A DNA stretch of 64,000 bases from Geodermatophilus arenarius. Lineage in GTDB: Bacteria > Actinomycetota > Actinomycetes > Mycobacteriales > Geodermatophilaceae. Below are positions 27,237 to 38,847 of the stretch, in pieces; the stretch's first letter is position 1, and the number at the start of each line of letters is the position of its first letter. Location of the stretch: the NCBI RefSeq assembly GCF_042654585.1, contig NZ_JBHSGR010000020.1, positions 37,632 through 101,631 of the forward strand, in the 5' to 3' direction. The position numbers were made by a program, and so were the translations under genes. The notes beneath the pieces were generated by a model, which was not told the DNA's origin, did not search any database, and worked only from the letters and a program-made list of their open reading frames with translations.

Positions 27237-27299
27237 CCCCTCGCCCCGCCCTGCGGGCAGGGGAGGACTCGCCCTGCGGGCGGGGAGGATGGGACGGAC

Positions 27300-27335
27300 G
27301 GTGGCGCCGGACCGGTGATTCGGTCCGGCGCCACC
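27300..27335 (+). terminator. 15-bp perfect palindrome between sahH and mtrA
   Basis: GGTGGCGCCGGACCG (27300-27314) pairs with CGGTCCGGCGCCACC (27321-27335) around a six-base loop and is followed by GTTATCC. It ends only 11 bp before the earliest mtrA start, so it is either the terminator of the sahH unit or an operator/attenuator of mtrA. Confidence 0.6.
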
Positions 27336-27346
27336 GTTATCCGGTC

Positions 27347-28075
<729 letters not shown>

Positions 28076-28079
28076 TCCC

Positions 28080-29816
28080 GTGAGCACCACCGAGCGGGCG
28101 CCGGCGGCACCGGCGGACGACCGCGACACCGCCCCGGCGCCGGCGCGCCCGGCCCCGGCCCGCGCGTCCCGGCGGCGGCCGGCCGACCTGCCCGAGCTGC
28201 GCCGCGGTCTCCGCCGGCGGGCGGTCCGGGCGCGGATCCGCGCCCGCCGGCTGGCCGGGCGGGCGGTCACCACCTGGCGGCGGTCGCTGCACGTGCGCAT
28301 CGGCGCGATCACGATGGTCGTGGCCGGCACGGTCGTGGTGATCGTCAGCCTCGTGCTGTTCAGCCAGATCCGGACCCAGCTGCTGTCGGTCAAGGAGCAG
28401 GCCGCGATCGACCAGGCCCAGGCCGGCGTCGTCTACGCCCGGTCGGAGGTGGTGGGCATCGCCGCCGGTGACGCCGCCAGCGTCCGCGCCACCCTGGGCC
28501 GCACCGTGAACGGGCTGCTCACCCGCGGCGGCTCGGCCGGTGACTTCGACGTCGTCATGGTCTACCGCACCGGCAACGCCGAGCGGCCGCCCGCGATCAG
28601 CCGGCCCGGCGTCTACCCCGCGCTGCCCGACGACCTCCGGGCGGGCGTGCAGGGCGGCGGCCAGTACACGCAGTACGCGCTCGTCCCCGACGACACCGGC
28701 GAGCCGCAGCCCACGCTGCTGGTGGGGGTGCCCGTCCCCGGCGACGTCTCCTCCTCCGAGGCGATCGAGCTGTACTACGCGTTCCCGCTCGACCAGGAGC
28801 AGGAGACGCTGTCGCTGATCCGCAGCACCGTGGCGATCAGCGGCATCGCGCTCACCCTGTTCGTGGCCGGGATCGGCGTGCTGGTGACCCGGCTGGTCGT
28901 CGACCCCGTGCGCCGCGCCGCCGGCACCGCGCAGCGGCTGGCCGAGGGCCAGCTCGAGGAGCGGATGACCGTCCGCGGCGAGGACGACCTGGCCCGGCTG
29001 GCCACCAGCTTCAACGCCATGGCCGACAGCCTGCAGCAGCAGATCACCCAGCTGGAGGCGCTGTCCCAGCTGCAGCAGCGGTTCACCTCCGACGTCAGCC
29101 ACGAGCTGCGCACCCCCCTGACGACGGTGCAGATGGCCGCCGACGTGCTGCACGAGTCGCGCGGGGACTTCCCGCCGCACGTGGCGCGGTCGGCCGAGCT
29201 GCTGCACGAGGAGCTCGACCGCTTCGAGCGGCTGCTGTCGGACCTGCTGGAGATCAGCCGCTACGACGCCGGCGCCGCCGTCCTCGACTGGGCGCCCACC
29301 GACCTCGGCGCGCTGGTGGGCCGGGTGGCCGACGGGATGACCGCACTGGCCGAGCGGCACGGCTGCGAGCTGCGGGTCACCGGCCCGGCCGACCCGGTCA
29401 TCGCCGAGGTCGACGCGCGGCGGGTCGAGCGGATCCTGCGCAACCTGGTCGGCAACGCCGTCGAGCACGGCAGCGGGCAGCCGATCGAGGTGACGCTCGC
29501 GGCCAACCGGACGGCGGCGGCGGTCACCGTCCGCGACCACGGCGTCGGACTGTCCTCGGCCGAGGCGGCGCACGTCTTCGACCGGTTCTGGCGGGCCGAC
29601 CCGTCGCGGGTGCGCACCGTCGGCGGCAGCGGGCTGGGCCTGTCGATCAGCCTCGAGGACGCCCGGCTGCACGGCGGCTGGCTGCAGGTCTGGGGCCAGC
29701 CGGGCCTGGGCGCGCAGTTCCGGCTCACCGTCCCGCTGGTGGCCGGCACCGACCTCACCAGCTCGCCGCTGCCGCTGCGACCGACGATCGTCCGCCGGCC
29801 GGGGGAGCGGCGGTGA
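28080..29816 (+). CDS. mtrB: Two-component sensor histidine kinase MtrB
   Basis: A 578-residue sensor kinase. A Pro/Arg-rich cytoplasmic tail of about 70 residues precedes TM1 (about 76-95), an extracellular domain of about 150 residues, TM2 (about 251-271), a HAMP domain, the dimerisation helix with phospho-accepting H341 in SHELRTPL, and the ATP-binding domain with N-box NLVGNAVEHG, G1 VRDHGVGLS, F-box FDRFWRAD and G2 GGSGLGLSIS. It is the partner of MtrA. GTG 28080 follows the mtrA stop by four bases, and the stop overlaps lpqB (GTGA). Confidence 0.95.
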   Translation: MSTTERAPAAPADDRDTAPAPARPAPARASRRRPADLPELRRGLRRRAVRARIRARRLAGRAVTTWRRSLHVRIGAITMVVAGTVVVIVSLVLFSQIRTQLLSVKEQAAIDQAQAGVVYARSEVVGIAAGDAASVRATLGRTVNGLLTRGGSAGDFDVVMVYRTGNAERPPAISRPGVYPALPDDLRAGVQGGGQYTQYALVPDDTGEPQPTLLVGVPVPGDVSSSEAIELYYAFPLDQEQETLSLIRSTVAISGIALTLFVAGIGVLVTRLVVDPVRRAAGTAQRLAEGQLEERMTVRGEDDLARLATSFNAMADSLQQQITQLEALSQLQQRFTSDVSHELRTPLTTVQMAADVLHESRGDFPPHVARSAELLHEELDRFERLLSDLLEISRYDAGAAVLDWAPTDLGALVGRVADGMTALAERHGCELRVTGPADPVIAEVDARRVERILRNLVGNAVEHGSGQPIEVTLAANRTAAAVTVRDHGVGLSSAEAAHVFDRFWRADPSRVRTVGGSGLGLSISLEDARLHGGWLQVWGQPGLGAQFRLTVPLVAGTDLTSSPLPLRPTIVRRPGERR

Positions 29817-31525
29817 GGCGGCTGCCGGCCGCGCTGGCCGCCCTGCTGGTGGGGCTGCTCGCCGCGTGCTCGACCGTGCCCACCGGATCCGCGCCGCAGG
29901 CGATCACCGAGGCCCAGGCCCGGCCCACCGGCGACGTCGGCATCGAGCCGCTCGGCCCGCGCGCCGGGGCGCCGCCGGAGGAGATCGTCCGCGGCTTCAT
30001 CGACGCCGCCGCCAGCACCGTCAACGGCCATCCCGTCGCCGTCGAGCACCTGACCCCCGAGGCGGCCGCGACCTGGTCCGACGAGTCCGGCATCACCCTC
30101 GTGGGCCCGGACTACGCGACGGTGACCACCGGCTCGGGCGCCGTGGTCATGACCGGCGACCTGGTCGGCACCGTCGACCCGCGCGGCGTCTTCTCGGCCC
30201 CGAACGACACGGTCTTCACCCGCGAGTTCACGCTGGCCGAGGTGGGCGGCGAGTGGCGGATCACCAACCCGCCGGACGGCCTGGTCATGCTCGTCCCCGA
30301 CTTCGAGCGCCTCTACGACGACCTCGCCGTCTACTTCGTCGACCCGACCGGCACCCGCGTGGTGCCCGACCCGCGGTACCTCGTCTCCGGGGACGCCCAG
30401 CCGACGACGCTGGTGCAGCGGCTGGTCGAGGGCCCCTCGCCGGCCCTGGCCGCCGGCGTCACCAACGCGCTGGGCGGCGTGACCCTGACCCGCGCGGTGA
30501 CCGTCTCGGGGGCGACGGTCACCGTCGACCTCGCCGGCCTCGACGACCTCGCGCCCAACCAGCTCGCCCAGCTCGCCGCCCAGCTCGTGTGGACGCTGGA
30601 CCAGCTCGAGGGCACGAACTCGGTGGAGGTGACCAGCAACGGCGAGCCGGTCGCCATCGACGGCGTCCCCACCGTCCAGCGCACCGACGACTGGGCCTCC
30701 TACAGCCCGGACTCGGTGCCCGCCGACGCCGACGGCCACTACCTCGACGCCGGCCGGCTGATGACCGTCGACGGGCAGCCCGCACCCGGGCCGGCCGGCG
30801 AGGGCGCCTACGGGCTGACCGGCGCGGCGGTGTCCGCGGACCCGCGCACCAGCGCCCTGACCGCGATGGCCGGCGTCTCGGTGAGCGGGGGCACCGCGTC
30901 GCTGCTGGCGGGCCCCTACGGCCAGCCCCTGGCCCCGGTGATCACCGGCGCCGGCCGGCTGTCGGTGCCGACGGTCGCGGCCACCCGGCCGGAGTTCTGG
31001 GTGGTCCGCGACGAGAGCACCGTCGTCCGGGTGCCGGCCTCCGGGCAGCCGCAGCCGGTGAACGCCCCGACCCTGCCCGGGCAGGGCCGGGCGACGGCGC
31101 TGCAGCTCTCGCCCGACGGTGTCCGCGCCGCCGCGGTGGTCACCCGCGGGGACGACGCCGTGCTGCTGGTCGGCACGGTCGTGCGCTCCGACGAGGGCCA
31201 GGTGGCGCTGCGCGACCTGCGCGAGGTGGCGCCGTCGCTGACCGCCGTGGTCGACGTCGGCTGGCGCACCGCCGGCAGCCTGATGGTGCTCGCCGACGGC
31301 GAGGAGGGCGTGGTGCCCTACGTCGTCGGCGTCGACGGGTGGGGGCTGGCGACGGTGCCCACCGCCGGCCTGCCGAGCGCGCCGACGGCGCTGGCGACGG
31401 CGCCGGGCCAGCTGCCGCTGGTCAGCGCCGGCGGGACGATGTGGCTGCTGGTCGGCGGCACCTGGGTGACGCTGCTGCGGGGCCAGCAGCCGGTACCGGG
31501 CACCGAGCCCTTCTACCCGGTGTAG
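29813..31525 (+). CDS. lpqB: Lipoprotein LpqB (MtrAB accessory protein)
   Basis: A 570-residue lipoprotein starting at the GTG that overlaps the mtrB stop. The signal ends in LLAAC with the acceptor Cys near residue 19. It is followed by STVPTGSAP, an N-terminal GerMN-like domain (about 185-290, with LVQRLVEGPSPALAAGV and VWTLDQL), and a C-terminal beta-propeller-like domain (about 300-570). LpqB is known in mycobacteria to interact with MtrB and to affect MtrA phosphorylation and division. The composite repeat copy D follows. Confidence 0.93.
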   Translation: MRRLPAALAALLVGLLAACSTVPTGSAPQAITEAQARPTGDVGIEPLGPRAGAPPEEIVRGFIDAAASTVNGHPVAVEHLTPEAAATWSDESGITLVGPDYATVTTGSGAVVMTGDLVGTVDPRGVFSAPNDTVFTREFTLAEVGGEWRITNPPDGLVMLVPDFERLYDDLAVYFVDPTGTRVVPDPRYLVSGDAQPTTLVQRLVEGPSPALAAGVTNALGGVTLTRAVTVSGATVTVDLAGLDDLAPNQLAQLAAQLVWTLDQLEGTNSVEVTSNGEPVAIDGVPTVQRTDDWASYSPDSVPADADGHYLDAGRLMTVDGQPAPGPAGEGAYGLTGAAVSADPRTSALTAMAGVSVSGGTASLLAGPYGQPLAPVITGAGRLSVPTVAATRPEFWVVRDESTVVRVPASGQPQPVNAPTLPGQGRATALQLSPDGVRAAAVVTRGDDAVLLVGTVVRSDEGQVALRDLREVAPSLTAVVDVGWRTAGSLMVLADGEEGVVPYVVGVDGWGLATVPTAGLPSAPTALATAPGQLPLVSAGGTMWLLVGGTWVTLLRGQQPVPGTEPFYPV

Positions 31526-31652
31526 CGGGAGGACCCCTCTGCCCCCGCCACTCGCAGGCTCGCGCCAGGCCTCGTGCAGAGGCTCGCCGCGAGCTCGCGA
31601 GCGGGGAGGAGGACGAGGGTCCTTCTGCCTGCAGAGGGGCCGCTCTCCACAG
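31526..31652 (+). repeat. Dispersed palindromic 3'-end element, copy D (composite)
   Basis: Begins right after the lpqB stop. The left arm CCCCTCTGC (31534-31542) can pair with a proximal arm GCAGAGG (31576-31582) or a distal arm GCAGAGGGG (31631-31639), as if one element had inserted into another. The CTCGCAGGCTCGCG core is present once, with a second partly inverted core (CGAGCTCGCGAGCGGGG) between the two right arms. Confidence 0.65.
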
Positions 31653-31698
31653 ATGTGGTCGGACCCGGGTGCCGGGGAGCCAGGAGCCGCAGGCTGGG

Positions 31699-32457
31699 GT
31701 GGTGGGAGGTCTCGGCGCGGCGCTCGCCGACCTCGTGCTCCCGCGCACCTGCGCGGGCTGCGGTGTGCCCGGCCCGGCGCTGTGCCGGCGGTGCGCGGCC
31801 CTGCTCGGCGCACCGCGCGAGGCGACGCCGCGCCGGCTCCCGCCGGGCATGCCGCCCACCGTGGCCGCCGGCGCCTATGCCGGGCCGGTCCGCCCCGCGG
31901 TCGCCGCGTTCAAGGAGCACGGCCGCGCGGAGCTCGTCGGCCCGCTCGGGGCGGCGCTGGGCCGGGCCGTCGGCGTGCACGCGGTGCTGCTGCCCGGCCG
32001 GCCGGTGCTGCTGGTCCCGCTCCCGCCGACCCGGGCGGCGCTGCGGGCGCGCGGCCGCGACTGCGTCCGGGAGCTGGCCGCGGCCGCCGCCGACGACCTG
32101 CGCGCCGCGGGGGTGCCCGCCGGGTGCGTCCGGCTGCTGACCCGGACCGGGCGGGTGCGGGACTCCGCGGGGCTGTCGGTGGCGCAGCGGCGGGCCAACC
32201 TCGCCGGCACCTTCGCCGTCCGCCCGGTCCGGCTCCCGACCGGGGCGGTGCTCGTGGTCGTCGACGACGTCGTCACCAGCGGCGCGACGCTCACCGAGGC
32301 GGCCGCCGCGCTGGCCGCGACACGCCCGGACGGTGACACGCCGGTGCTGGCCGCCGTCGTCGCCGCGACGCCCCGTCCCGGCCCCCGGCCGGTCCGCGCG
32401 GCGCCACCTGGGTGCTTCCCGGACGGCTCCCCGAGGGCGTCGCGGGAGTCCCGCTGA
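31699..32457 (+). CDS. ComF family phosphoribosyltransferase-like protein
   Basis: A 252-residue ComF/GntX-type protein; GTG 31699 or 31702. The N-terminal double zinc motif is CAGCG and CRRC. The C-terminal phosphoribosyltransferase domain carries VVVDDVVTSGATLTEA, the PRPP-binding loop. RGRDCVRELA and DSAGLSVAQRRANLAGTF are usual ComF segments. In Gram-positive bacteria ComF takes part in DNA uptake, but actinobacterial copies lie next to lpqB and hpf (Rv3242c position) without other competence genes, as here. Its real role in this group is not established. Confidence 0.88.
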   Translation: MVGGLGAALADLVLPRTCAGCGVPGPALCRRCAALLGAPREATPRRLPPGMPPTVAAGAYAGPVRPAVAAFKEHGRAELVGPLGAALGRAVGVHAVLLPGRPVLLVPLPPTRAALRARGRDCVRELAAAAADDLRAAGVPAGCVRLLTRTGRVRDSAGLSVAQRRANLAGTFAVRPVRLPTGAVLVVVDDVVTSGATLTEAAAALAATRPDGDTPVLAAVVAATPRPGPRPVRAAPPGCFPDGSPRASRESR

Positions 32458-32485
32458 TCGACTGTCCGGCCCACGTGACAGCGAC

Positions 32486-32491
32486 TAGCGT
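32486..32491 (+). promoter_or_regulatory. Putative hpf -10 box
   Basis: TAGCGT, TANNNT type, about 33 bp before the hpf ATG. The surrounding bases are less GC-rich than average. No clear -35. Confidence 0.45.
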
Positions 32492-32524
32492 TGCATCGAT
32501 CACACCCGATGACCGGGAGGTCTG

Positions 32525-33211
32525 ATGGAGATCGTGGTCCGTGGTCGCAACGTCGAGGTGCCCGAGCACTATCGGCAGCACGTGGAGGACAAGGTCGGTC
32601 AGCTCGAACGGTTCGACGGCAAGCTCTCGCGCATCGACGTCGAGTTGTTCCACGAGAAGAACCCCCGCCAGTCCTCCAACTGCCAGCGCGTGGAGATCAC
32701 CCTGCGCGGCAAGGGACCCGTGGTCCGCGCCGAGGCCGCGGCGCCGGACTTCTACGCCGCCCTCGACCTGTGCTGCGGCAAGCTCGACAACCGGCTGCGG
32801 CGGGCGAACGACCGCCGCCGCGTGCACCACGGCCGGCGCACCCCGCCCAGCGTGCGGGTCGCCGGTCCCACCGCCGCGCCGCTGGAGACCCCGGCGCTCG
32901 GCATCCCCGACGTCGAGCAGCAGTTCGCCGGGGAGCCCCTCGTCACCGACCTCGACGAGCACCTGCCCGGCCGGATCGTGCGGGAGAAGCACCACCCGGC
33001 CGTGCCCATGACCGTCGACCAGGCCCTGCACGAGATGGAGCTCGTGGGCCACGACTTCTTCCTCTTCCAGTGCGCCGACACCGGCCAGCCGACCGTCGTC
33101 TACCGGCGGCACGCGTTCGACTACGGCCTGATCCGGCTGGTGGAGCCGCCGCTGGGCACCGGGTCCTCCCACGTCGCGGCACCGGCCGAGCCCGCCGCCG
33201 TCCCGCGCTGA
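32525..33211 (+). CDS. hpf: Ribosome hibernation promoting factor, long form
   Basis: A 228-residue long-form HPF. The N-terminal domain (1-105) binds the small ribosomal subunit decoding region: MEIVVRGRNVEVPEHYRQHV, KLSRIDVELFHEKNP, and the basic helix DNRLRRANDRRR. A variable linker leads to the C-terminal dimerisation domain (about 150-215: IVREKHHPAVPMTVDQALHEMELVGHDFFLF... VVYRRHAFDYGLIRL in part), which drives 100S ribosome dimers. GGGAGG lies six bases before the ATG, and a TAGCGT box at 32486-32491 gives a leader of about 27 nt. Neighbours comF and secA match Rv3241c. Confidence 0.94.
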   Translation: MEIVVRGRNVEVPEHYRQHVEDKVGQLERFDGKLSRIDVELFHEKNPRQSSNCQRVEITLRGKGPVVRAEAAAPDFYAALDLCCGKLDNRLRRANDRRRVHHGRRTPPSVRVAGPTAAPLETPALGIPDVEQQFAGEPLVTDLDEHLPGRIVREKHHPAVPMTVDQALHEMELVGHDFFLFQCADTGQPTVVYRRHAFDYGLIRLVEPPLGTGSSHVAAPAEPAAVPR

Positions 33212-33217
33212 CCGTCC

Positions 33218-33252
33218 CGGAGGGGCCGTGCCGTGCCGGCGCGGCCCCTCCG
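33218..33252 (+). terminator. hpf terminator hairpin
   Basis: Eleven-base arms CGGAGGGGCCG (33218-33228) and CGGCCCCTCCG (33242-33252), seven bases after the hpf stop. Confidence 0.7.
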
Positions 33253-33327
33253 CCGTGTCCGGGCCCCGGGAGCCGCGCCCGGCCGGTCCGCCCCGCGGCC
33301 GCGGTGCCCGTCGGGGAGGGCCGGTCC

Positions 33328-33894
33328 TCAGTCGGCGGCCAGCCGGCCGAACAGCACGGCGTCGGCGCGGGTGCCGTCGCGCCGCGGCAGGGCCGAGCGG
33401 ACGACGCCCTCGCGGGTGAACCGGGCCCGCAGCGCCACCGCCTGCGAGGCGGGGTTGTCCACGTCGACCACCAGGTGCACCCGGGGCGCCCCGTGGGCGA
33501 AGGCCCAGCCGGCCAGGCCGTCGGTGACCTCGGTGGCGTAGCCGCGCCGCCGCGCCCACGGCGCCACCGAGTAACCGATCTCCGGGCCGAGGTGCCGCCC
33601 GCCGAACACCAGACCCGCCGTGCCGACGAACTCGCCGTCGGCCTCGACCACCACCGGCAGTCCGGTGCCCTCGGCGCGCTGGCGCACCACCGTGTCCACG
33701 AACGCGCGGGCGTCGGCGAGCGTGTAGGGCACCGGCGCGGCGCTGATCCAGCGCTGCGTCTCCGGGTCCTGGGTGGCGCGGTGCACCGCGCCGGCGTCGT
33801 CGGGGGTGAACGGCCGGAGGACCAGCCGGGCGGTGCGGACCACCTCGGTGGTCAGGTCGATGCCGGTGAGCTCCACGGGATCAGGGTCGTGCAT
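33328..33894 (-). CDS. GNAT family N-acetyltransferase
   Basis: A 188-residue acetyltransferase of the RimJ/RimL type. TARLVLRPFTPDDAGAV at the start, EFVGTAGLVFGG for strands 2-4, and the acetyl-CoA loop in IGYSVAPWARRRGYATEV (R/Q-x-x-G-x-G/A), then VHLVVDVDNPASQAVAL. Targets of this subfamily are usually N-terminal amino groups of proteins or small molecules; the substrate cannot be told. ATG at 33894 is chosen as the only good start near the domain. Copy E of the dispersed element lies upstream. Confidence 0.85.
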   Translation of the reverse strand: MHDPDPVELTGIDLTTEVVRTARLVLRPFTPDDAGAVHRATQDPETQRWISAAPVPYTLADARAFVDTVVRQRAEGTGLPVVVEADGEFVGTAGLVFGGRHLGPEIGYSVAPWARRRGYATEVTDGLAGWAFAHGAPRVHLVVDVDNPASQAVALRARFTREGVVRSALPRRDGTRADAVLFGRLAAD

Positions 33895-33923
33895 GTCCGG
33901 TGGTCTGTCTCGGCCCCGTCCCC

Positions 33924-33977
33924 GGCCCCCTGCAGGGGTCCGCCGCGAGCGTGCGAGCGGTGGGGGGCAGGGGGTCC
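33924..33977 (-). repeat. Dispersed palindromic 3'-end element, copy E
   Basis: On the minus strand it reads GGACCCCCTGCCCCCC, then CGCTCGCACGCTCGCGGCGGA, ending GCAGGGGGCC, very close to copy A. The eight-base arms are CCCCCTGC (33926-33933) and GCAGGGGG (33967-33974). It is downstream of the minus-strand PPOX gene, the same gene-relative orientation as the other copies. Confidence 0.7.
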
Positions 33978-34019
33978 GTCTGCCGGGCCTGCGAGGGGTG
34001 GGGAGGACGGGGTCCTTCC

Positions 34020-34412
34020 TCAGGCGTTGCCGAGCACCCGGTCGACCGAGATCTCGACGACGACCCGCGCCGGGTTCTCCCGCGGCTGCCGGTACCGCCG
34101 CGCGTAGCGGGCCTCGGCGTCGGCCACCGCGGCCGCGTCGTCGCGCACGACCGCCGTCCCCTCGAGGGTCAGCCACCGGCGCCCGTCGACCTGGCAGACG
34201 GCGACCCGCGTCTGCCCGGCGCGGACGTGCCGGGCCTTGGCCGAGCCGCCGGAGGTGATGACGCGCGCGGTGCGGGTGTCCGGGTCGTAGGTGACGCCGA
34301 CGGGGACCACGTGCGGGCTCCCGTCGGCGCGCAGCGTGGTCAGCGTGGCCAGGTGGCGCTCGGTCAGGAAGGCGAGCGCGCCGGGCCCGAGGGCGGCGGG
34401 GTCGGTGGCCAC
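34020..34412 (-). CDS. PPOX-class, probably F420-dependent, oxidoreductase
   Basis: A 130-residue split-barrel flavin/deazaflavin protein. FLTERHLATLTTLRADGSPHVVPVGVTYD is the typical N-terminal segment of the FDOR-B family (Rv1155-like), followed by GSAKARHVRAGQTRVAVCQVDGRRWLTLEGTA in the same order as family members. The presence of fbiA and fbiB in this window makes F420 a plausible cofactor. Substrate unknown. GTG 34412 is divergent from secA, with 62 bp between the starts. Confidence 0.82.
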   Translation of the reverse strand: MATDPAALGPGALAFLTERHLATLTTLRADGSPHVVPVGVTYDPDTRTARVITSGGSAKARHVRAGQTRVAVCQVDGRRWLTLEGTAVVRDDAAAVADAEARYARRYRQPRENPARVVVEISVDRVLGNA

Positions 34413-34459
34413 CCGGCGGAGGGTACGTGCGGCGTCCCCGGGGTGCTGGCCGGGCCGCC

Positions 34460-34465
34460 TACGCT
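34460..34465 (+). promoter_or_regulatory. Putative secA -10 box (leaderless)
   Basis: TACGCT lies six to nine bases before the alternative secA starts GTG 34472 and GTG 34475; there is no Shine-Dalgarno sequence. Confidence 0.4.
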
Positions 34466-34474
34466 GGTGTCGTG

Positions 34475-37573
<3,099 letters not shown>

Positions 37574-37591
37574 CCGCTCCCGCGCACACCC

Positions 37592-37628
37592 CGGCGCCCC
37601 GCCGACCCCCGTGGTCGGCGGGGCGCCG
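37592..37628 (+). terminator. secA terminator hairpin
   Basis: Perfect 16-bp arms (37592-37607 and 37613-37628) around a five-base loop, 18 bp after the secA stop. Confidence 0.8.
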
Positions 37629-37701
37629 TCGTCCCGGGATCAGGTGCGGGATGAGGGTCTTCCCTGATGTGCCGGAGCCGGGGAGCGAGGAGCCTGGCCG
37701 C

Positions 37702-38217
37702 ATGCCCGGGACCGTCCTCGCCCCTCCACCCGACCGGGTGGGGACGCGGGCCCCCGCGGCCCCGGCGCCGACGCTGCTCGACCGGCTCCGCAGTGACCGC
37801 GTGCCGGCGCAGTTCGTCCGGTTCGTGCTGGTCGGCGGCTCGGCGAACGTCGTCTACGCCTGTCTGTTCCTGGCGTTGTCCGGGCTCGGGGACCAGCTGG
37901 CCAACCTCGTCGCGGTGGTCGCCTCGACGGCCGTGGCCAACGAGCTGCACCGCCGGCTGACCTTCCGCGCCGGCGACCGGGTCGGCTGGGCGACGGCGCA
38001 GTGGGCCGGAGGGGGGATCGCCGTGGCCGGGCTGGCGACCTCCAGCCTCACGCTGGCCGCGCTCGACGCCTGGACGGTCTCCGCCGGTCCGCTGGCGTCG
38101 GCGCTCGCGGTCATCGCGGTCAGCGGCGTGGTGGGCCTCGCCCGGTTCGTCGGTCTCCGCTGGGTCCTCGTGGTCCGTCCGGGCGCGGCGGCCCACCCGA
38201 CGCGGGTGCGGACCTGA
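37702..38217 (+). CDS. GtrA-like family membrane protein
   Basis: A 171-residue protein with four predicted membrane helices: FVRFVLVGGSANVVYACLFLAL, LANLVAVVASTAVANELHRRLTF, a third in the WAGGGIAVAGLATSSLTLA region, and a last one in ALAVIAVSGVVGLARFVGLRW. The pattern is that of GtrA/DPMS-associated proteins thought to flip or accompany polyprenyl-linked sugars. ATG 37702 has GAGGAG ten bases upstream; ATG 37651 in frame would add 17 residues. It converges with the DUF6459-like gene with only three bases between. Confidence 0.82.
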   Translation: MPGTVLAPPPDRVGTRAPAAPAPTLLDRLRSDRVPAQFVRFVLVGGSANVVYACLFLALSGLGDQLANLVAVVASTAVANELHRRLTFRAGDRVGWATAQWAGGGIAVAGLATSSLTLAALDAWTVSAGPLASALAVIAVSGVVGLARFVGLRWVLVVRPGAAAHPTRVRT

Positions 38218-38220
38218 CCG

Positions 38221-38769
38221 TCAGCCGATCGACAGGGCGGTGCACCGCCAGCGGCCGTCGATGCCCTCCAGCCGGGCGGCCACCGCGTGCGCGCGGCCGG
38301 CCCGCCGCGCCACCGCGCTGACCTCCGCCACGCCGTCGACCGGCTCGCACACGTGCACCGGGCCGAGCAGCAGCGGCGCGGTGCCGGCGGCGCACCAGAC
38401 CGGTCGGCGTCCGGCGACGAGCGCGGCGTGCACGCCGGGGGAGGCGAGCCGCTGCACCTGGGACAGCGGCCGGCGGCCGGCCAGCGCCTCGAGCACGGTC
38501 GTGAACAGCAGCCGCCCGGTGGCGCGGGGGTCGGGGAGGTCGGCCCGTACCGACCAGGCCGGGGCGAAGAGGTCCGGCCTGCGGCGGCGGGGTCCCTCCG
38601 GCGCCGGCCGCGGACCGGGCCGGTGCGGCGGACGGGGTGGCGGCGTGGTGGGGTCGACCAGGGCGACGGCCGGTCCGGTCAGCGGCGGGTGCAGCGGCGG
38701 GACGAGGCTCAGCCGCAGGGTCCGCAGCGGCGCGGCGGTCGGGGGGACGGGCTGGGTGGACGCGGTCAC
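38221..38769 (-). CDS. DUF6459-like (Rv3235-like) protein
   Basis: A 182-residue protein starting at GTG 38769. The first 70 residues are Pro/Arg-rich and probably disordered. The C-terminal 110 residues form a compact alpha-beta domain with TGRLLFTTVLEALAGRRPLSQVQRL and VHVCEPVDGVAEVSAVARRAGRAHAVAARLE, the pattern of a conserved actinobacterial family found near secA (Rv3235 position). Function unknown; a similarity of fold to SecA-interacting or export accessory proteins has been suggested only by location. Confidence 0.7.
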   Translation of the reverse strand: MTASTQPVPPTAAPLRTLRLSLVPPLHPPLTGPAVALVDPTTPPPRPPHRPGPRPAPEGPRRRRPDLFAPAWSVRADLPDPRATGRLLFTTVLEALAGRRPLSQVQRLASPGVHAALVAGRRPVWCAAGTAPLLLGPVHVCEPVDGVAEVSAVARRAGRAHAVAARLEGIDGRWRCTALSIG

Positions 38770-38847
38770 GGGAGCTCCCGGGGTCGGGTCGGGGTGGGGG
38801 CGACGGGGCCGGGGGAGCGGCCGGACGGGCTCGGCGGGGTGCGGCCC

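Noticed and set aside
31699..32457. A natural competence locus around the ComF-like gene
   Set aside because: No ComEA, ComEC or DprA genes are present, and the gene sits in a conserved non-competence position between lpqB and hpf.
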